Shown: in pieces, positions 27,206-36,833 of the stretch
Layout of the letters: each line of letters begins with the position of its first letter
How positions within the stretch are numbered: the stretch's first letter is position 1
DNA from: Aestuariicoccus sp032586235
GTDB taxonomy: Bacteria > Pseudomonadota > Alphaproteobacteria > Rhodobacterales > Rhodobacteraceae
Assembly (NCBI RefSeq): GCF_032586235.1
Contig: NZ_JAWHTD010000014.1
Span: 26,287-90,286 of the forward strand
Direction: 5' to 3'
Length of the DNA stretch: 64,000 nucleotides
Position numbers and translations under genes: made by a program
The notes under the pieces: model-generated
The model's database searches: none
What the model was told of the DNA's origin: nothing
What the model saw: the letters and a program-made list of their open reading frames with translations, nothing else

Positions 27206-28555
27206 TCAGGCCGCGGCCTGCGCCTGGACCTCGGCCACGATGCTGTCGACGACCCGCACCAGCAGCGCCTCATCCTCGCATTCGGCCATCACACGGATCA
27301 GCGGTTCGGTGCCCGACTTGCGGATCAAGAGCCGCCCCTTGTCGCCCAGCGTCGCCTCGGCCTCGGCGATGGCGCCCTTGACCGAGGCGGCCTCGAGCGG
27401 TGTCTGCCCGGCGGCGTAGCGCACGTTCTTCAAGAGCTGCGGCACCGGGTCGAAGTTGCGCGCCAGCGCGCTGGCGGGCTGGCCGGTGCGCACCATTTCG
27501 GCCAGGAATTGCAGCCCGGCCATCAGCCCGTCGCCGGTGGTGGCGTAATCGGTCATGACGATATGGCCCGATTGCTCGCCGCCCAGGTTCCATCCGCCGC
27601 GCCGCATCGCCTCGACCACGTAGCGGTCGCCGACGCCGGTGCGCTCGAGCCGCAGGCCCTGGCCCTGAAGGAAGCGTTCAAGCCCGAGGTTCGACATCAC
27701 CGTCGCCACCAGCGTGCGGTCGCGCAGCCGGTCCTCGGCGGCCCAGCGGGCGGCCATCAGCGCCATGATCTGGTCGCCGTCGGCCACGGTGCCGGTCTCG
27801 TCGATGATCATCACGCGGTCGGCGTCGCCATCCAGGCAGATCCCGATGTCCGCCCCATGCGCGACCACGGTCTCGGCGGCCACGCGCGGCTTGGTCGAGC
27901 CGCAGTCGGCATTGATGTTCTTGCCGTTGGGGGTGACGCCCACGGGGATCACATCGGCCCCCAGCTCCCACAGCACTTCGGGGGCGGCGCGGTAGGCGGC
28001 GCCGTTGGCGCAATCCACCACCACCTTCATCCCGTCCAGCCGCATGCCGTGCGGGAAGGTGGATTTCACCCGCTCCTGATAGCGGAAGCGGCCGTCGTCG
28101 ATCCGTTTGGCGCTGCCGATGTTGCCGGCTTGCGCGGGTTCCACACCGGCCTCGATCAGGGCCTCGATCTCGGCCTCGGCCTCGTCGCTGAGCTTGAACC
28201 CGTCGGGGCCGAAGAACTTGATTCCGTTGTCCTGATGCGGGTTGTGGCTGGCCGAGATCATGATCCCCAGATCGGCCCGCATCGAGGGCGTCAGCAGCCC
28301 GACGGCGGGCGTCGGCACCGGCCCCAGCAGCAACACGTTCATGCCGGTGCTGGTCAGCCCGGCGGTCAGCGCGTTCTCGAACATATAGCCCGACAGGCGC
28401 GTGTCCTTGCCGATCACGACCCGGTGCACGTTGCTGGCGTCGCGCCGGAAATAGCGCCCGGCGGCGGCGCCGATGGCCAGCGCCATCTGAGCGGTCATCG
28501 GATGTGTGTTCGCCGTGCCCCGCACGCCGTCGGTGCCGAATAGTCTACGCGACAT
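27206..28555 (-). CDS. glmM: Phosphoglucosamine mutase
   Basis: Interconverts glucosamine-6-phosphate and glucosamine-1-phosphate on the way to UDP-GlcNAc for peptidoglycan and lipopolysaccharide. At 449 residues it has the normal length. The N-terminus SRRLFGTDGVRGTAN, the phosphoserine loop SASHNPHQDNGIK near residue 100, the Mg site DGDADR near 240 and the phosphate-binding RKSGTEPLIRVM near the end are all intact. The start overlaps the folP stop by 11 bases. The folP-glmM pairing is common across bacteria. Confidence 0.98.
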   Translation of the reverse strand: MSRRLFGTDGVRGTANTHPMTAQMALAIGAAAGRYFRRDASNVHRVVIGKDTRLSGYMFENALTAGLTSTGMNVLLLGPVPTPAVGLLTPSMRADLGIMISASHNPHQDNGIKFFGPDGFKLSDEAEAEIEALIEAGVEPAQAGNIGSAKRIDDGRFRYQERVKSTFPHGMRLDGMKVVVDCANGAAYRAAPEVLWELGADVIPVGVTPNGKNINADCGSTKPRVAAETVVAHGADIGICLDGDADRVMIIDETGTVADGDQIMALMAARWAAEDRLRDRTLVATVMSNLGLERFLQGQGLRLERTGVGDRYVVEAMRRGGWNLGGEQSGHIVMTDYATTGDGLMAGLQFLAEMVRTGQPASALARNFDPVPQLLKNVRYAAGQTPLEAASVKGAIAEAEATLGDKGRLLIRKSGTEPLIRVMAECEDEALLVRVVDSIVAEVQAQAAA

Positions 28556-29573
28556 GATGTTCTCCCTGTTCGACCTGTTCGACCGCCTGCCAGAGCGTCA
28601 GCGCCTGGCGGGTTTCGGCCACGTCGTGGACGCGCAGGAACTGCACGCCCTGCGCCACCGCCGCCAGCGCCACCGCCACCGATCCCGGCGCGCGGGCGGC
28701 GGCGGGGTGGGCATCGGCCAGCTTGCCGATGAAGCCCTTGCGCGAGGCACCCAGCAGGATGGGGCAGCCGATGCCGTGAAAGATCGAGATGCCGTTGAGG
28801 ATCGCCAGATTGTGCGCGACGGTCTTGCCAAAGCCGATGCCGGGGTCGATCACGATCCGGTCGCGCGGGATCCCGAGGTTTTCCAGAAAGATGACCTGCG
28901 CGGCGAGGAAATCGTAGATGTCCAGCAGCACGTCGTCATAGCGCGGATCGTCCTGCATGGTCTCGGGATCGCCCTGGGCATGCATGATGCAGACCGGCAG
29001 GTTGTTGCGGGCGGCGAACGGCGCCAGCATCTTGTCGTAGGTAAAGCCCGACACGTCGTTGACCAGCCGCGCGCCGGCGGCGATGGCGGCTTCGGCGACG
29101 CTGGATTTGCGGGTATCGATCGAAAGCGGCACCGGCACCAGGTGGCGCAGCCCGGTGATCACCGGCTCGATCCGGGCGATCTCGGCCGGGACGGGCACGG
29201 TGGCCGCGCCGGGCCGGGTGCTTTCGCCGCCGATGTCGATCATGTCCGCGCCCTGGGCCGCCAGCTCCTGGCCGTGACGTACCGCCGCCGCCGCGTGGGC
29301 ATGGGTGCCGCCATCTGAAAAGCTGTCGGGGGTGACGTTGAGAATGCCCATGATGCGGGGCCGGTCCATCGACAGACCGGCGATATCCGCGCGCGGGCGG
29401 GTCAGCGCGTCAAGCGCCGCCTCGGGCAGGTCCCGCGCGGGCCGCCATTCGGGCGCGGCCCCGCGCCGGTGCACCATCACATCGGTGAACCAGCCCGCGC
29501 CGCCCGCAAGCGTCAGCGCGCCTGGCGGGCGGGGGTTGGTGTGCTGGACGATGGGACGGAAATATTCTGTCAT
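28545..29573 (-). CDS. folP: Dihydropteroate synthase
   Basis: Condenses 6-hydroxymethyl-dihydropterin diphosphate with p-aminobenzoate in folate synthesis. The core shows IMGILNVTPDSFSDGG (from about residue 74), DIGGESTRPGA, the VNDVSGF segment, IDPGIGFGKT and the LLGASRKGFIG loop. The protein is 342 residues, about 60-70 longer than the usual 270-280, because of an N-terminal stretch MTEYFRPIVQHTNPRPPGAL and on. The ATG at 29573 is the only plausible start for that extension. It lies 40 bases after folB and overlaps glmM. Confidence 0.96.
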   Translation of the reverse strand: MTEYFRPIVQHTNPRPPGALTLAGGAGWFTDVMVHRRGAAPEWRPARDLPEAALDALTRPRADIAGLSMDRPRIMGILNVTPDSFSDGGTHAHAAAAVRHGQELAAQGADMIDIGGESTRPGAATVPVPAEIARIEPVITGLRHLVPVPLSIDTRKSSVAEAAIAAGARLVNDVSGFTYDKMLAPFAARNNLPVCIMHAQGDPETMQDDPRYDDVLLDIYDFLAAQVIFLENLGIPRDRIVIDPGIGFGKTVAHNLAILNGISIFHGIGCPILLGASRKGFIGKLADAHPAAARAPGSVAVALAAVAQGVQFLRVHDVAETRQALTLWQAVEQVEQGEHHVA

Positions 29574-29613
29574 GGCGTTGTCATTGTCCGACGGGCCGGT
29601 GCTTGGCAAGCGC

Positions 29614-30552
29614 TCAGAGCCCGGCACCGTCCAAATCGACGCCCCGCAGCGGGATCCCGGCCCGCGCCGGCAAAGCTTCGCCGATGACCACCATCTCGCA
29701 GGCCTCCATCTGTCCGGCGAACCAGGCCGACAGCGCGACGCTGTCGCTGGGCTGGGAGGCGGGCCCCTGGGTGGCGTCGAGCACGATCTTCGAGGGGGCC
29801 CAGACGCAGATCTGGGCGTTCTTCATCGCCCAGTCCAGTTCGGTCCGGGTCGCGACCACCTTGCAGCGCGCGTCGCGCCCCGCCAGAACCCAGCCGTTCT
29901 GTTCGATGGCCAGCAGGTCGATCCGGCGTTGCGTCATGGCGTGGTCCGCCTTGGGCGCGGGGCAGTCGGGCAGGCCGACGCAGAGGATCAGCGGCGCGCC
30001 CCGGGCGGCCAGATCGTCGATCCAGCGCGGCAGATCGGGGCTCTGGATTGCGGCGTTGGACAGGTAGGCGATGCGCGGATGCGGGCGTTCCTGCGCCATC
30101 TCGCTGGCCATCTCGTTGAGATGCTGGCCAAAGTCGCGCCGGGTCCGCACGATCTCGACCCCAAGCGCCCCCGGCCCGCGGTCGAGCTTTTCGATCCGCA
30201 CGAAGGCGCGGATCGCCTGCGGTTCCAGCAGCACACGTTCGGCAACGCGTTCGGCGAGGGTTTCCAGCAGGTTCAGCCGCTCGGCCTGCAATTCGTGGGC
30301 GATGGCCTCGGTCACCCGGTCGTAGGACAGGATGCGGTCGACGTCGTCGTCCAGTGGCGCGGTGAAAGGCTGCACCTCGACCACCACGTTGAAGCAGATC
30401 CGCTGGCGCGTGCCGCGCTCGGCCTGAAAGGCGCCGATCTCGACCTCGACTATGTGGTCGCGCAGGGAAATGCGGTCGCGCGGGGCGTCGCCCGCGGTCG
30501 CGATGGCACGTTCGGAGGGATGGGCGAATGCCAGTCGGATGTCAGTGCTCAT
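29614..30552 (-). CDS. folB: Dihydroneopterin aldolase with a C-terminal extra domain
   Basis: The N-terminal part (about residues 20-145) is a FolB domain: ISLRDHIVEVEIGAFQAERG, FNVVVEVQP, LSYDRVTEAIAHEL, LLETLAERVAERVL and VRIEKLDRGPGALGVEIVR. It cleaves dihydroneopterin to hydroxymethyl-dihydropterin. The family usually ends near 120 residues, but here about 165 more follow, with ending CVWAPSKIVLDATQG and PSDSVALSAWFAGQM. The last segment resembles the substrate loop of amino-acid-kinase-fold proteins, a tentative match. It heads the folB-folP-glmM-phosphoesterase unit. Confidence 0.85.
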   Translation of the reverse strand: MSTDIRLAFAHPSERAIATAGDAPRDRISLRDHIVEVEIGAFQAERGTRQRICFNVVVEVQPFTAPLDDDVDRILSYDRVTEAIAHELQAERLNLLETLAERVAERVLLEPQAIRAFVRIEKLDRGPGALGVEIVRTRRDFGQHLNEMASEMAQERPHPRIAYLSNAAIQSPDLPRWIDDLAARGAPLILCVGLPDCPAPKADHAMTQRRIDLLAIEQNGWVLAGRDARCKVVATRTELDWAMKNAQICVWAPSKIVLDATQGPASQPSDSVALSAWFAGQMEACEMVVIGEALPARAGIPLRGVDLDGAGL

Positions 30553-30645
30553 GGGGCCGGTCACGTCGTTTATTCTGCCCCCGTGTCTAGCAGGTCTGGC
30601 AGCGGATCGCATCCCGGAACGGCGCTGTGCCGACCGGATGCGACC

Positions 30646-31284
30646 TCAGTTCTCGCTGACGCGCCAGGTGTGGCGATAGAACTTGTGCGTGCCGATGGTG
30701 GCGGTGTGGTCGTAGACGCGGCTCCAGGCCGGGCGCACCGCCTTGGTGTGGTAATGCGTGGCGCCCTTGGTCAGGTTGCGCGGCGCGACACCGCTGATCA
30801 TCGCCTTGGCCACCTTGCCGACGCGCGCCCAGGCGGTCGGTTCGCTGATCTTTTCGGGATGACCGTCGCAGGTATAGGTGAACTGGCAGCCATAGCGCTT
30901 GCCGGTGCCCTGGTGGATCACGCCGCAGACGCTGTCGGGAAAGCGGCCGCTGTCGACGCGGTTCAGGATCACCTCGGCCACGGCGAACTGGCCTTTCACG
31001 GTCTCGCCACGCGCCTCGAAGTAAAGCGCCTCGGCCAGGCATTCCCATTCGGCGCCGCCCTTGGCCCTGGGCTGGCCATCGAGCCAGCCGCGGTCGTAAC
31101 GCACGCCCTTGGCGCTGCCGGCAGCGGCCGGAGTGACAAGCGCGTCCAGATGGTCGGATTTGGCGGAGCGGAGCGCGGTCTGTTCGAGTTTCAGCAGGGC
31201 ATCCGTGCCAGCGTCTGCGCCGGTCGTCACGGCGGGCAGGGCGCCTGCCGACACGATGAGCGCGGTCATCAGAATACGGAGCAT
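30646..31284 (-). CDS. SleB-type cell wall hydrolase, exported
   Basis: A 212-residue protein of the Hydrolase_2/SleB family. The ATG at 31284 is chosen because GAGGAA lies at the right distance and a signal peptide begins there (MLRILMTALIVSAGALPAVT). The catalytic segment is ECLAEALYFEARGE at residues 81-94, with a Glu as probable acid, followed by FAVAEVILNRVDSGRFPDSVCGV and a C-terminal HYHTKAVRPAWS. The family cuts peptidoglycan glycan strands. It stands alone, about 90 bases from folB. Confidence 0.87.
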   Translation of the reverse strand: MLRILMTALIVSAGALPAVTTGADAGTDALLKLEQTALRSAKSDHLDALVTPAAAGSAKGVRYDRGWLDGQPRAKGGAEWECLAEALYFEARGETVKGQFAVAEVILNRVDSGRFPDSVCGVIHQGTGKRYGCQFTYTCDGHPEKISEPTAWARVGKVAKAMISGVAPRNLTKGATHYHTKAVRPAWSRVYDHTATIGTHKFYRHTWRVSEN

Positions 31285-31455
31285 AGGAACATTCCTCGTC
31301 GTGGTCATGCCCCTCGACTTGGACGCGGGGGCTTTAAAAACGAGCCTCCTAGCGAATTTTAGGCAATTCGTCCACACCCGGGCCCATGCACGGGACACAT
31401 GGCCGCCAGTCACCGGGGCGGCGAACCAAAATCTCGTGGGGTTGGCGCTAACGCG

Positions 31456-34035
31456 CTACCCGATCTTGTCGCGGATGGCCAATTGTGCGGCAGCCAGTCG
31501 CGCCACCGGAACCCGGAACGGCGAGCAGCTGACATAGTCGAGCCCGCAGGCGCGGCAAAAGGCGATTGATTCGGCATTGCCCGCATGTTCGCCGCAGATC
31601 GACATCGTCATGTCCGGGCGACCCTCGCGCCCGCGCGCCACGCCGATGCGCAAAAGCTCGCCCACGCCCTCGGTGTCGAGAATGTGGAACGGGTCTTCGG
31701 CAAAGACCCCCTGGCTGACGTATTCGGACATGAACCGCCCCGCGTCGTCGCGCGACAGGCCATAGGTCATCTGCGTCAGATCGTTGGTGCCGAAGGACAG
31801 GAAATGCGCGTGCTGGGCGATCTCGTCGGCGCGCAGGCAGGCGCGCGGGGTTTCGACCATCACCCCCAGCCGGTAGGTGAAATCGCGCCCGCGTTCGTTG
31901 CGCACGGCCGCCGCGACCGCGTCGATGCGGGTGCGCACCAGTTCGACCTCGCGCTTTGCCGACACCAGCGGCAGCATGATCTCGGGCACCACCGGCGCGC
32001 CATCCTTCGAGGCATCGAGCGTCGCCTCAAATATCGCGCGGGCCTGCATGTCGTAGATCTCGGGGACAGTGATGCCCAGACGCACGCCGCGCATGCCCAG
32101 CATGGGGTTGTATTCGCCCATCGCCTCGACCCGGCGGGTGACGTCGCTGATCGGCAGATCCAGCGCCTCGGCCAGATCGCGCAGCCCGGCGCGGTCGGTG
32201 GGCAGGAATTCGTGCAGCGGCGGATCGAAAAGGCGGATGCAGACCGGCATGCCCTCCATGATGCGGAAAAGCTCGGTGAAGTCGGCGCGCTGCATCGGCA
32301 GCAACACGGCCAGCGCCGCCTTCCGGTCGTCGGGCGCGTCGGCGAAGATCATTTCGCGCATGGGCGTCAGCCGCTCGGTCTCGAAGAACATGTGTTCGGT
32401 GCGGCACAGGCCGATCCCCTGCGCCGCGAAGTTGCGCGCGGTGGCGGCATCGGCCGGCGTGTCGGCATTGGCGCGAATGCCGATGTCGCGCTCGGCGTCG
32501 GCCCAGGACATCAGCGTGGTAAAGGCGTCGTCGAGCGTGGCTTCGGTCATCTTGGGCGCGCCTTTCAGCACCTGGCCGGTGGTGCCGTCCACGGTGATCA
32601 CGTCGCCCTCGCGGAAGGTACGTCCCTTTTCGCCCACCAGAACCTTGCGCCGGATCTGAAACCGCATCCGCGCCGCCCCCACGACGCAAGGCAGGCCCAG
32701 TCCGCGCCCGATGACGGCGGCGTGGCTGGTAATGCCGCCGCGTTCGGTCAGCACGGCGCTGGCGGCGTGCATCCCGCGCACATCCTCGGGCGAGGTTTCA
32801 CGGCGCACCAGAACGCAGGCCTCGCCGCGCGCGGCGCTGGCCTGCGCCTCGGAGGCGCTGAAGACGATGCGCCCGGTGGCGGCGCCGGGGCTGGCGGCGA
32901 CACCCGATCCGATCACGTCGCGTTCGGCATCCGGCGCGATCTGGCGGTGCAGCAATTCCGAGAGCGCCCGCGGTTCGACCCGCATCACCGCCTCTTGCGG
33001 CGTGATGATCCCGTCGCGCGCCAGTTCGACCGCGATACGCAGCGCCGCGCGCGGGCTGCGGGCCACGCGCACACCGTCGAGGATGTGCACCGCGCCGTTC
33101 TCGATGGTGAACTCGATCTGCATTTCCTCGCGCAGCCGCTCACGCATCAGCGCGGCCTGGCGCTTGAGCTCGGCGAAGGCCTCGGGCGCCAGTTCTTCAA
33201 GCGAGGGTCCGCGCGGGTCGCGTTCCAGGTAGAGCGATTTCGGCCCGGCCTCGAGCGCCTCGCGCCCCTGGCTCTGGCTCAGATAGCGGCCGGTGATCTG
33301 CGGCAGGCCGGTGTCGGAATTGACCAGCTGCAACACGCCCGAACCGCATTCGCCCCTGCCCAGACCCAGCGCCATTTCCTGCACCACCAGCCCCAGCCCC
33401 GCATCCACAGGCGCGCCCTTGGCCTGTCGCAGCAGCCGGGCCGTGGTGCCCTCCCAAGCCCGCGCCATCGAGCGCAGGACCTCGGTCAGCTGCACGGCGG
33501 GGTCGGTGGGGAAGGGCTCTTCGGCCTCTTCCTCGTAGGTGGACAGCGATTCCGCCAGCCCCTCGGCGCCGTCGGCCTCGATGTCCTCGAAGACATCCGG
33601 GTCGAGCCGCGCCACATGGACCGCGTAGGAATGCACGAATTTCGTATAAAGCGCCTGCGCCGCCGTTCCCCCGATGCGGTCGGCGAGCGCCGCGCAAGCG
33701 GCGTCGTTCATGCCGATGTTCAGGATCGCGCCCGGCCCGCCCCAGTCGGGGTCCTCGGACGAGGGGCGCACGCAAAGCAGGGCATTGGGCGCGAACTGGC
33801 ACAGGATCTTGCCGATCTCGGGCATGTGGCCCGCCGCGATGCCGTGCACCGTGCCGAACGACAGCGCCACCGTGCGCGGAACCGGCAGATCGAGCCGCAC
33901 CAGACGCTGCAGGCATTTCGCCCGCCCGCCATGGGTCGGCGTCGCCACCGGGGCGGTGGAGGTGATCAGGGTGACGTCGGCGTCTGGCTCTAGGTGCGTG
34001 TTCACGGGGGACCTGTGCTTTCCGCAGTGCAGCAT
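31456..34035 (-). CDS. ppdK: Pyruvate, phosphate dikinase-like enzyme
   Basis: About 859 residues. The phosphohistidine domain contains TERGGITSHAAVIGRGLG near residue 430, and the PEP-binding barrel has CRTEHMFFETERL, EYNPMLGMRGVRLG, VMVETPRA, SFGTNDLTQMTYG and the terminal ICGEHAGN, so the PEP/pyruvate half is intact. The N-terminal nucleotide domain is divergent: HGGRAKCLQRL replaces GGKGANLAEM and VRPSSEDPDWGGPGA replaces the usual VRSGA..SMPGMMDT. It may interconvert PEP and pyruvate with ATP or act on another nucleotide. The start is uncertain: ATG 34035, GTG 34047 and GTG 34005 are all possible. Confidence 0.82.
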   Translation of the reverse strand: MLHCGKHRSPVNTHLEPDADVTLITSTAPVATPTHGGRAKCLQRLVRLDLPVPRTVALSFGTVHGIAAGHMPEIGKILCQFAPNALLCVRPSSEDPDWGGPGAILNIGMNDAACAALADRIGGTAAQALYTKFVHSYAVHVARLDPDVFEDIEADGAEGLAESLSTYEEEAEEPFPTDPAVQLTEVLRSMARAWEGTTARLLRQAKGAPVDAGLGLVVQEMALGLGRGECGSGVLQLVNSDTGLPQITGRYLSQSQGREALEAGPKSLYLERDPRGPSLEELAPEAFAELKRQAALMRERLREEMQIEFTIENGAVHILDGVRVARSPRAALRIAVELARDGIITPQEAVMRVEPRALSELLHRQIAPDAERDVIGSGVAASPGAATGRIVFSASEAQASAARGEACVLVRRETSPEDVRGMHAASAVLTERGGITSHAAVIGRGLGLPCVVGAARMRFQIRRKVLVGEKGRTFREGDVITVDGTTGQVLKGAPKMTEATLDDAFTTLMSWADAERDIGIRANADTPADAATARNFAAQGIGLCRTEHMFFETERLTPMREMIFADAPDDRKAALAVLLPMQRADFTELFRIMEGMPVCIRLFDPPLHEFLPTDRAGLRDLAEALDLPISDVTRRVEAMGEYNPMLGMRGVRLGITVPEIYDMQARAIFEATLDASKDGAPVVPEIMLPLVSAKREVELVRTRIDAVAAAVRNERGRDFTYRLGVMVETPRACLRADEIAQHAHFLSFGTNDLTQMTYGLSRDDAGRFMSEYVSQGVFAEDPFHILDTEGVGELLRIGVARGREGRPDMTMSICGEHAGNAESIAFCRACGLDYVSCSPFRVPVARLAAAQLAIRDKIG

Positions 34036-34080
34036 ACTCCCTGACACCTGTCTGACAAGCTATGTTTACACTTTCGCCTG

Positions 34081-36309
34081 TCAGCCCTCCAGCTGCGTCA
34101 GATCGGCCACTTGCAGACAGATCGCCCGGATCCGGCTGAGAAGGTTGAGCCGGTTGCGCCGCACCACGGTGTTTTCGGCATTGACCTGGACCGCCTCGAA
34201 GAAGGCGTCGATGGGCGCGCGCAGATCGGCCATCGCGGCCATGGCGGCGGCGAAATCGCGGTCCTGCATCGCAGGGGTGATCCTGGCCTCGGCGGCGTCG
34301 AGCGCGTCGAAGAGCGCGGTTTCGGTGGCATCCTCGGCATATTTGCGATCCGCGCCAAAGCTGTATTCGACCCCGTCCTTCTCCTCGGCCTGGGTGAGGA
34401 TGTTGTTGGCGCGCCGGAACCCCTGCACCAGGTTTTCGCCATCCTCGGTGCGCAGAAACGCCTCGAGCGATTCGGCGCGCCGGACCAGCAGGGCCAGATC
34501 GTCCGATCCCTCCATCGCCAGGCAGGCGTCGATCACGTCATGCCGGATGCCCTCGTCGCGCAGATGCACCTTGAGCCGGTCGTGGAAGAAGTCCAGCAAG
34601 TCGTTCGACAGTCCCGGCACCCGTTCGCCAACGGCGCTCAGCAGCGTCGCTTCGCCGCTCAGCCGTTCGTGGATGGCGTTGAGGGCCGCGCCAAAGACGC
34701 CATGATCGGCTATCTCGTCGACGAGGTCTTTCAGCGCTTTCAGGGCCTCGTCGGTGGCGTCGCCGTTTAGATGGATTTTCTGGCGCACCAGCTGCGCGCC
34801 GATGTAGCGGTCGAGCGGCAGGTCGAGGCCATTGTTCAGCACCAGCCGGATCAGCCCGAGCGCGGCGCGGCGCAGCGCGAAGGGGTCCTTCGAGCCGGTT
34901 GGCTTTTCGTCGATGGCCCAGAAGCCGGTCAGCATGTCGATCTTGTCGGCCAGCGCCACGGCGACCGACACGGGTGCGGCGGGCACGTCGTCAGAGGGGC
35001 CGAGCGGCGAATAGTGTTCCTCGCAGGCGTTCGCCACCTCGGCAGGCAGGCCTGCGGCGTTGCTGTAATAACGGCCCATAAGTCCTTGAAGATCCGGGAA
35101 TTCAAAGACCATCTCGGACGACAGGTCAGCCTTGGCGACGCGCGCGGCCTGTTCGGCAAGCGCCGCATCCGCACCCACAGCCGGGGCGATGGTGCGGGCC
35201 AGCGCCGCGACCCGCTCGATCCGATCCCCGACCGACCCCAGCTTGTTGTGGAAGGTCACGCTGGCCAGCGCGTTGGTCCAGGGCGACAGATCGCCGGTGC
35301 GGGCGACGCGCAGGTCGTTCTCCCAGAAGAACTTGGCATCGGCCAGACGCGCCGCCAGCACCTTTTGGTAGCCCGCCAGGATCGTCGCGCCGTGGTCCGG
35401 GGCCTCGATATTGGCGACGGTGACGAATTTCTCGATCCGCCCGGTCTTGGGGTTCTTCACCGAAAAGAACTTTTGGTGCTCTTTCATTGAGCTTTGCAGC
35501 ACCTCGGGCGGCAGGTCGAGAAACTGCTCTCCGATCTCGCCCATCAGCACCACGGGCCATTCCACCAGTCCGGCCACCTCGGCCAGAAGGCCGCGGTCCT
35601 CGACCACTTCCAGCCCCTGGGCAAAGGCGAGGTTGGTGGCGTCGTGCCAGATCGCCTGGGCGCGTTCGTCGGCGGACAGGATGACCTTGTCGCGCTTGAG
35701 CCGCGCCTCGTATTCCTCGAACGAGGTCACGGCAAAGGGGCCCTTGCCCATGAAGCGGTGGCCTTCGGTCACATCGCCGGCCTTGATCCCATCGACGTCG
35801 AGCGGCACCACCTCGGCGCCCGCCTCGTCGGTCAGCAGGCACAGGATGCGGTGCAACGGGCGGACCCAGCGCAGGCTGCCCTCGCCCCAGCGCATGGACT
35901 TGGGCCAGGGGAAATGGCGGATGGTCTTTTCCAGCACTTCCGCCACGATCTCTGCCGCGGGGCGGCCCGGGGTGACCACGGTGGCGAAGTAGAAGGTGCC
36001 CTTCTTTTCCTCACGCTCGACCAGATCCTCGCGCGCCACGCCCGCGCCGCGCAGAAAGCCCTCGATGGCCTTGTCGGGTGCGCCCACCTTGGGCCCGCGC
36101 CGTTCCTCGCGCAGGGTGGGCGACGAGGCCGTCAACCCCTCGACGGTCAGCGTCAGCCGGCGCGGCGTCGAAAAGGCGGCGGCCCCGGCATAGGTCAGCC
36201 CGGCCTCGACCAGACCGTCGGTCAACAGCTTTTTCAGATCCTCGGCCGCCTTGGATTGCATCCGGGCGGGGATTTCCTCGGAAAAGAGTTCGATCAGCAG
36301 ATCGGGCAT
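34081..36309 (-). CDS. glyS: Glycyl-tRNA synthetase beta subunit
   Basis: A 742-residue beta subunit of the alpha2-beta2 bacterial glycyl-tRNA synthetase. It opens MPDLLIELFSEEIPARMQSK, followed by GLTYAGAAAFSTPRRL, both diagnostic. The central HD-type region (EEHYSPLGPSD) and a C-terminal anticodon-binding domain are present. The start overlaps the stop of the DUF6446-type gene by one base. glyQ is upstream, separated by two small genes, which is common in Rhodobacterales. Confidence 0.97.
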   Translation of the reverse strand: MPDLLIELFSEEIPARMQSKAAEDLKKLLTDGLVEAGLTYAGAAAFSTPRRLTLTVEGLTASSPTLREERRGPKVGAPDKAIEGFLRGAGVAREDLVEREEKKGTFYFATVVTPGRPAAEIVAEVLEKTIRHFPWPKSMRWGEGSLRWVRPLHRILCLLTDEAGAEVVPLDVDGIKAGDVTEGHRFMGKGPFAVTSFEEYEARLKRDKVILSADERAQAIWHDATNLAFAQGLEVVEDRGLLAEVAGLVEWPVVLMGEIGEQFLDLPPEVLQSSMKEHQKFFSVKNPKTGRIEKFVTVANIEAPDHGATILAGYQKVLAARLADAKFFWENDLRVARTGDLSPWTNALASVTFHNKLGSVGDRIERVAALARTIAPAVGADAALAEQAARVAKADLSSEMVFEFPDLQGLMGRYYSNAAGLPAEVANACEEHYSPLGPSDDVPAAPVSVAVALADKIDMLTGFWAIDEKPTGSKDPFALRRAALGLIRLVLNNGLDLPLDRYIGAQLVRQKIHLNGDATDEALKALKDLVDEIADHGVFGAALNAIHERLSGEATLLSAVGERVPGLSNDLLDFFHDRLKVHLRDEGIRHDVIDACLAMEGSDDLALLVRRAESLEAFLRTEDGENLVQGFRRANNILTQAEEKDGVEYSFGADRKYAEDATETALFDALDAAEARITPAMQDRDFAAAMAAMADLRAPIDAFFEAVQVNAENTVVRRNRLNLLSRIRAICLQVADLTQLEG

Positions 36310-36833
36310 CAGTTTACTCCGTCTCGGGGCGGGCATTCGTCGCCCAGCGGGCTGCCGTCATAGGCCTTGTCGCCGCATTCGTTAATCTCGTGCCAGACAT
36401 AGCCGCGCCCGTCTTCGGTGATGGCGACCACCCGGTCGATGCCGAATTCGCGGTTGCGCTGATCGACGAAGACCTTCGCGGTTCCGGCGTCCATTTCGGC
36501 GGCGATGGCCTCGGCGTCGAAACAGTCGAACCAGCCGGGGGCGACGCGGGGGGCGGCGTTGTCGTAGGGTTCATAGCGGGCCGTGGCCTCGTCCAGCGTC
36601 AGCGTGGTGTCGAAACAGACGCGGTAGCGGATGGGCGAGCTTTCGGCGTCGATGCCCTGAAAGTTGGCAAAGGGGATCGGCGCGCGCGTGCCGTCCAGCG
36701 CGGTCAGCATAACGTCGTCGGTGCCGGTGGGCACGACCTCTTCGTAATAGGCGTAGACCTGCAGGTAATACATCGCCACGCCGCCCACCAGCGCCGAGAG
36801 CAACAGCAGGATGGCCAGGAACTTGCCGGTCAT
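36309..36833 (-). CDS. DUF6446-type membrane-anchored protein
   Basis: A 174-residue protein with one N-terminal membrane helix (about residues 5-27: KFLAILLLLSALVGGVAMYY) and a periplasmic part containing four Cys in the second half (VCFDTT, WFDCFDAE, NECGDKA, GDECPPR). I recognise it as the Rhodobacterales family usually next to glyS, annotated DUF6446. No function is known. Its ATG overlaps the FkbM stop by four bases. The paired cysteines suggest disulfides. Confidence 0.75.
   Translation of the reverse strand: MTGKFLAILLLLSALVGGVAMYYLQVYAYYEEVVPTGTDDVMLTALDGTRAPIPFANFQGIDAESSPIRYRVCFDTTLTLDEATARYEPYDNAAPRVAPGWFDCFDAEAIAAEMDAGTAKVFVDQRNREFGIDRVVAITEDGRGYVWHEINECGDKAYDGSPLGDECPPRDGVN

Noticed and set aside
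31585..33993. An 802-codon plus-strand frame opposite the PPDK-like gene
   Set aside because: No ribosome site or domain is present, and the minus-strand gene has clear family motifs.
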